Positions 40,731 through 64,000 of a stretch of DNA of 64,000 nt are shown here, one piece after another. Source of the stretch: Dysidea avara. Taxonomy: Eukaryota; Porifera; Demospongiae; Dictyoceratida; Dysideidae. The stretch is from contig NC_089281.1 in the NCBI RefSeq assembly GCF_963678975.1, positions 28,819,616-28,883,615 of the forward strand, given 5' to 3'. Position numbers and translations under genes: made by a program. The notes beneath the pieces are model-generated. The model did no database searches and was not told the DNA's origin. It saw nothing but the letters and a program-made list of their open reading frames with translations. How positions within the stretch are numbered: position 1 is the stretch's first letter; each line of letters starts with the position of its first letter.

Positions 40731-40857
40731 ATATTACTGAAAAGATCGAGATATTCTAATAGAGCAGTCAATGAATCTAATAAAGCAGTCACACTCGAGA
40801 TTTTTTTTGGTCTTCAAATATCTTCCTACGCCCCTGGGAAAATTATTACACAACTAT

Positions 40858-40976
40858 AACTAACCTTAAAAATTTATTGCCGTTGAAAATAACCCAATTT
40901 ACGCAATGCAAGCAACACTTGACGTACCAGCGTAAATTGGGTTATTTTCGACAGCAATAAATTTTTAAGGTTAGTT
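40858..40976. repeat. Near-perfect inverted repeat with a flipped 25-bp loop
   Basis: Arms 40858-40904 and 40930-40976 (47 bp each, few mismatches). The loop, 40905-40929, is the reverse complement of unit 1 sequence at about 15114-15137, so the central piece is inverted relative to the paralogous unit. Confidence 0.8.
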
Positions 40977-40989
40977 ATTCAAGAGAAAC

Positions 40990-41685
40990 TTGCTCTTTTG
41001 GAAGACCCTCAAGTGGAACTTCATCTTCTGTGAATTAAGTTGTCTCAGCAGCTGCAAAATTATCCATCTACTTAGAACTGTTCCTTCTTCTGTGCTACAA
41101 CCATTTCTTTGTCAATTTGACCTTAACCTTCACAACTGTCTCAGCCGTATTATGAATTGCAGTCTTTCTGATCCATCTTGGTGCCAAGCCAGCTTGCCTT
41201 TCCGCCTAGGTGGTTTAGGCTTACAAGAATCCACCCAGTCTGCTGCAGTTGCTTTTATAGGTTCTTGCAATAGTATCCGTGATTTAGCTTCTAGACTTCT
41301 GTTTATTGCTTCAGATCAGCTTCATTTCCCTGATGAAGATACTGCAATGTTCTCTGAGATTCCCATTTCTTCAGCTTCGCAGCATGATCTGCAAGCCCTT
41401 TTAGATCAGCATCAGTTCAATCATCATTTTGCTTCCTGCAGTATTTGGGACCGTGCTCAGTTGACTGCCCTTTCTCATTCTTCTGGCACCAGTAGTAGCT
41501 GGCTTAAAGCTATTCCTTCAACCTCTCTTGGTTTAGCTATCTCAGGTCCAGAGTTTATTGTTGGTTTGCGTCTATGGTTTGGAGTTTCTATGTTTCCCAT
41601 TTCCCCATTGTGTACATGCCTCTCTTCCATAGATTGCTTTGGTGGCCATCTTTTAGGCTGTTCCTATGAGAATCCGCCGCCATGA
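40990..41685 (+). pseudogene. LINE reverse-transcriptase C-terminal region
   Basis: 231 codons; LLRTVPSSVLQPFLCQFD and SLPFRLGGLGLQESTQSAAV are hallmarks of the post-RT region of one group of animal LINEs. It then has a cysteine-histidine cluster (CTCLSSIDCFGGHLLGC) and breaks. Confidence 0.65.
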
Positions 41686-42250
41686 TGCCTTAGTTAACAT
41701 CCTTCATCATGCCTTATTACAAGACCATCCAGGAGTTCTTAAAGAGCAACGTGCCTCTTTTGATGACAGTTCACGTCCAGGAGACATTTTCCATCCTGAT
41801 TATCAACTTGGTCGTCCTACCTATTTTGATGTCTCTGTCCGCAGCACTACTCAGCCTGCTCATATTTCTTCCTTCGCTTCCTGTGCTGGGGTGGCTGTTG
41901 CAGCTGGGGAGGTGGCTAAGGATGCGAAGCACCTTGCTATTGTGGAGAAGGCAGGAGGTGATTTTATTCCACTAGTTGTGGAAAGTTTTGGGGTATGGAC
42001 ACCTTTTGCTTTGTCAGTTCTTAATTCTATTGCTGATCGTACCACCACCCGTAGTGGCATTTCACCTAAAGTGGCCAGAAGAAATCTACTTCAACAACTC
42101 TCTGTTTGTTTATGGGTGAATAATGCTCGAATGATTTTAGGTATTGGGCTCTGCAATGTAGTGATGATGACTTTCCCCTTTCCCTGTAGTTTTCTTTCTT
42201 TGTTGTTCCCCTTTCCCAGTAGCTGTATTTTATTCGTTGTGATTATATAG
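41666..42250 (+). pseudogene. LINE C-terminal region, second frame
   Basis: Continues the previous ORF after a frame change: RRHDALVNILHHALL, then RPGDIFHPDY..GRPTYFDVSV, which may be a PD-(D/E)xK-type endonuclease-like motif, and WVNNARMILGI near the end. Function inferred from position only. Confidence 0.55.
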
Positions 42251-42653
42251 TTTGTTTTGTAGATTCTAATTGTAGCATTTGTTGTCATGTGTATTTTTTA
42301 TCTCTTTAATTATTATTATTTAAAAACACAAAAAAAGTTACATCCACGAAAATTTAACACGCGAATATAAACAAACATCGATTTTTTTTCGCACGTGTTT
42401 TATTTTTAACCGGCATGTTTGTAACCATTCCACTCTGTGGTAAGTCCACTCGTGTTATTTAACAAGTAATACTACTTCCTCTTCGAAGAAACAGCGAACA
42501 AACGTGTCCAATACTTCCGTCTTTTATAATGGCTAGCTACTACATATCTATCACTCTCATTTGTAGGTTCTCGTGTGCAGGTAAGATTTTCACCAACTGT
42601 AGCAGTACATAGTCAATGATATACTGTATACATGATATCCACGTACACTAGTC

Positions 42654-43505
42654 CAGTGGCGTAGCCAGACTTTTTGCCATGCCTGGGCAATGGGTGGGCA
42701 AGCCATTTCCCATGCAACACACGTACACATGCCCATCTTCATATGGACATCAATATAACATTTTTAAAATGCATTATGTATCATCCTACACTACTGTATG
42801 CAAGATGACTAATATCAACCTAATAGAAGCGAATGCCTAACTAGCTATTGGCCTTCTAACATATTACATACATCTAGCTACATGTAGACTACAAAGATTC
42901 TTGAATTAAAGCACGAGGCGCTCTATCACGTGATGACTATGCTCTGCCACTACAGTTGTTAGCCTAGAAAAGTGGAAACAAAAAGAAAAGAATTGCTGAC
43001 TGAACAAGTACTCCATACCGTTTGAACTGAGCAGTATCCACACGGATAGATGGGTGCTAATTTCACAAATACCTCTAGACTGCTTTCCTCCCGAGTTTTT
43101 ACCACACCAATAGCTACCGTGATCACTTAATCCAAATGTAAACCGTCCAGCCCACTATAGTGAAACCAATTCTTTGTCCACTCCTTGCCACAATGCTGCG
43201 CGGTTTTTTGTAATCACGTGATCTTGCTTCTATTTATTGCCTCCTCTATTTGTGCACAATCAAGTTACTCGCAGGGAAAATCCCTTGGATAACCCCATCT
43301 CTGTTTAGCCAAAAAGAAGGAAACCATCGGCGAAAATGGCACGGTGAGTGTTGTATAAGTTGTGCAGTGACTAGTTAAGTAACTTTAACAAAATCTCGAG
43401 CTATCCAGCCCACGTCTTTATAATTACTCTAGTAGCTGATGGTGGGGCAAAGAAGTCTGATGCCCGGGCAATGCCCTGGCTTGCCCGGGTTTGGCTACGC
43501 CACTG
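42654..43505. mobile_element. hAT-type MITE (852 bp)
   Basis: Ends cagtggcgtagccagac and gtttggctacgccactg, flanked by exact cactagtc (42646-42653 and 43506-43513). No coding. Confidence 0.85.
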
Positions 43506-43508
43506 CAC

Positions 43509-43641
43509 TAGTCTCGCGTAGCCAGACCACCTCGAGCCAGACCCTATTTCTCCGCACGGCGCTTATCGATTGGAGCAGGCGCTTATAATTTCCAATCGAT
43601 AAGCGCCGTGCGGAGAAATAGGGTCTGGCTACGCGAGACTA
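43509..43641. mobile_element. Hairpin MITE abutting the previous element
   Basis: Starts tagtctcgcgtagccagacc and ends with its reverse complement; arms pair through cgcacggcgcttatcgattg around a short loop. The left arm has a 15-bp internal duplication. Its start overlaps the right target duplication of the element at 42654-43505. Confidence 0.8.
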
Positions 43642-44135
43642 CACGTACACAACATCACGTGATCAACTTGTTAGCATTGCGTGGGCTTGTAGGTGTTGTT
43701 CCTTGCTGTGCCTGTAAGTAAAAACAGTCTATCAATTATTCAGCGTGACAAAAATTTCATGTAAAAATATTTTCGTGGGTTTAGGCACCCTTGAAAATTT
43801 ATTTACACGAAAATTTAACTCGTGAATATTTTCATACACAAAAAGAACCCGATTTACGGTATGTTCATGTTGAGCTAAATCCTGAAAAACAGCTAAATAT
43901 AAAAGTGGATTTTTTCTCAACAGAGTTAACATTTCAGCCAACCAGATGATTATTGGTAACAGCAAAGGTGTCAACAACAGACACATATGGTTTGGCTCCA
44001 TCACAAGTAATAGACACTGTACCTATATGGCTTCCCCATAGGAAATGTATTGTGAAAATTTTGATTGGCCGTAATGGAAATATTATGTCAAACATTTGAA
44101 CAAAAATATTTTGAAATATTTTTAGCAGGTCAAGC

Positions 44136-44190
44136 AGTACTACCAAGAGTTCATAATATTATTGGGGGGGGGGGGGACTCTTGGTACTAC
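44136..44190. repeat. Small inverted repeat around a G-run
   Basis: gtactaccaagagt at the left and actcttggtactac at the right, with about a 12-base G homopolymer (44164-44175) in the loop. Confidence 0.6.
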
Positions 44191-44442
44191 AAATGAGCCA
44201 AATTTCAAGGTCGTGTGTAATTGCATCCATGAGTTATTAAATGTTCTTGAGGATCCAGCTCAATGTGAACATACTATAGTCTTCAAAATAAAGTGCATTC
44301 CATTCATTAATATGGTCAGCGAATTGTTAGTAATGCCTTGGGCGTGCTGCCACACACATCATCACAAGCATTATTAGATTTGATAAACAATAAATAAATT
44401 ATATATACTTTTGAATCATGGTATGAAAAATTACAATTGACA

Positions 44443-64000
<19,558 letters not shown>

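Larger units (their letters stand above)
40985..42340 (+). mobile_element. LINE 3' fragment, frameshifted
   Basis: Plus-strand C-terminal part of a non-LTR retrotransposon polyprotein. An earlier frame upstream of 41040 (LLEDPQVELHLL) also looks coding, so at least two frameshifts are present. Ends with an AT-rich 3' tail. Absent from unit 1. Confidence 0.7.

Noticed and set aside
41860..42060. Minus-strand ORF opposite the LINE
   Set aside because: Shadow of the LINE C-terminal frame, which shows clear family motifs on the plus strand.

Overview
The window is eukaryotic and almost certainly metazoan. Genes are split into many small exons with GT-AG introns (some only about 58 bp). Products are a cell-surface receptor with immunoglobulin and fibronectin-III exons and a CCDC186-type golgin coiled-coil protein. 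The DNA is AT-rich and full of (TG)n microsatellites, MITEs and broken transposons. A sponge or other early-branching marine invertebrate fits, but the species cannot be fixed from sequence alone.

The main architecture is a large head-to-tail segmental duplication. Unit 1 (about 288-21613) and unit 2 (about 21712-50612) carry the same genes on the minus strand. From right to left each unit reads: CCDC186 3' exons, then a receptor gene (signal peptide, three Ig-like domains, three FN3 domains, one transmembrane helix, short tail). The receptor is complete in both units (14740-1239 and 39808-22504). CCDC186 differs. The unit 2 copy continues rightwards past the duplication boundary (exons at 62832-62960, 63011-63040 and 63953-64000, running off the window). 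The unit 1 copy was cut at the junction, so it is a 5'-truncated fragment. It has also lost one splice donor by substitution and another by an 18-bp deletion.

After duplication the units were loaded with different elements. Unit 1 has a tRNA-derived SINE, a TA-flanked MITE carrying a HIRAN-like fragment, hAT MITEs, a broken PIF/Harbinger transposase and a local inversion. Unit 2 has a complete but dead hAT with perfect 8-bp target duplications, a deleted Ty3/gypsy element, a 2.1-kb hAT-like element with two nested MITEs, a LINE fragment, further MITEs, and an inverted repeat whose loop is flipped relative to unit 1. Comparing units gives an empty or nearly empty site for many insertions.

From 50.6 to 62.8 kb lies one long CCDC186 intron with no recognised gene. 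It holds a remarkable series of fold-back DNAs: a minisatellite fold-back (53646-54379), a roughly 1.3-kb palindromic region centred near 55457, several hairpins with GC-rich loops, two hAT-type MITEs and a 1-kb fold-back (60465-61490). Exon limits below were derived by matching splice dinucleotides, reading phase and conservation between the two units.
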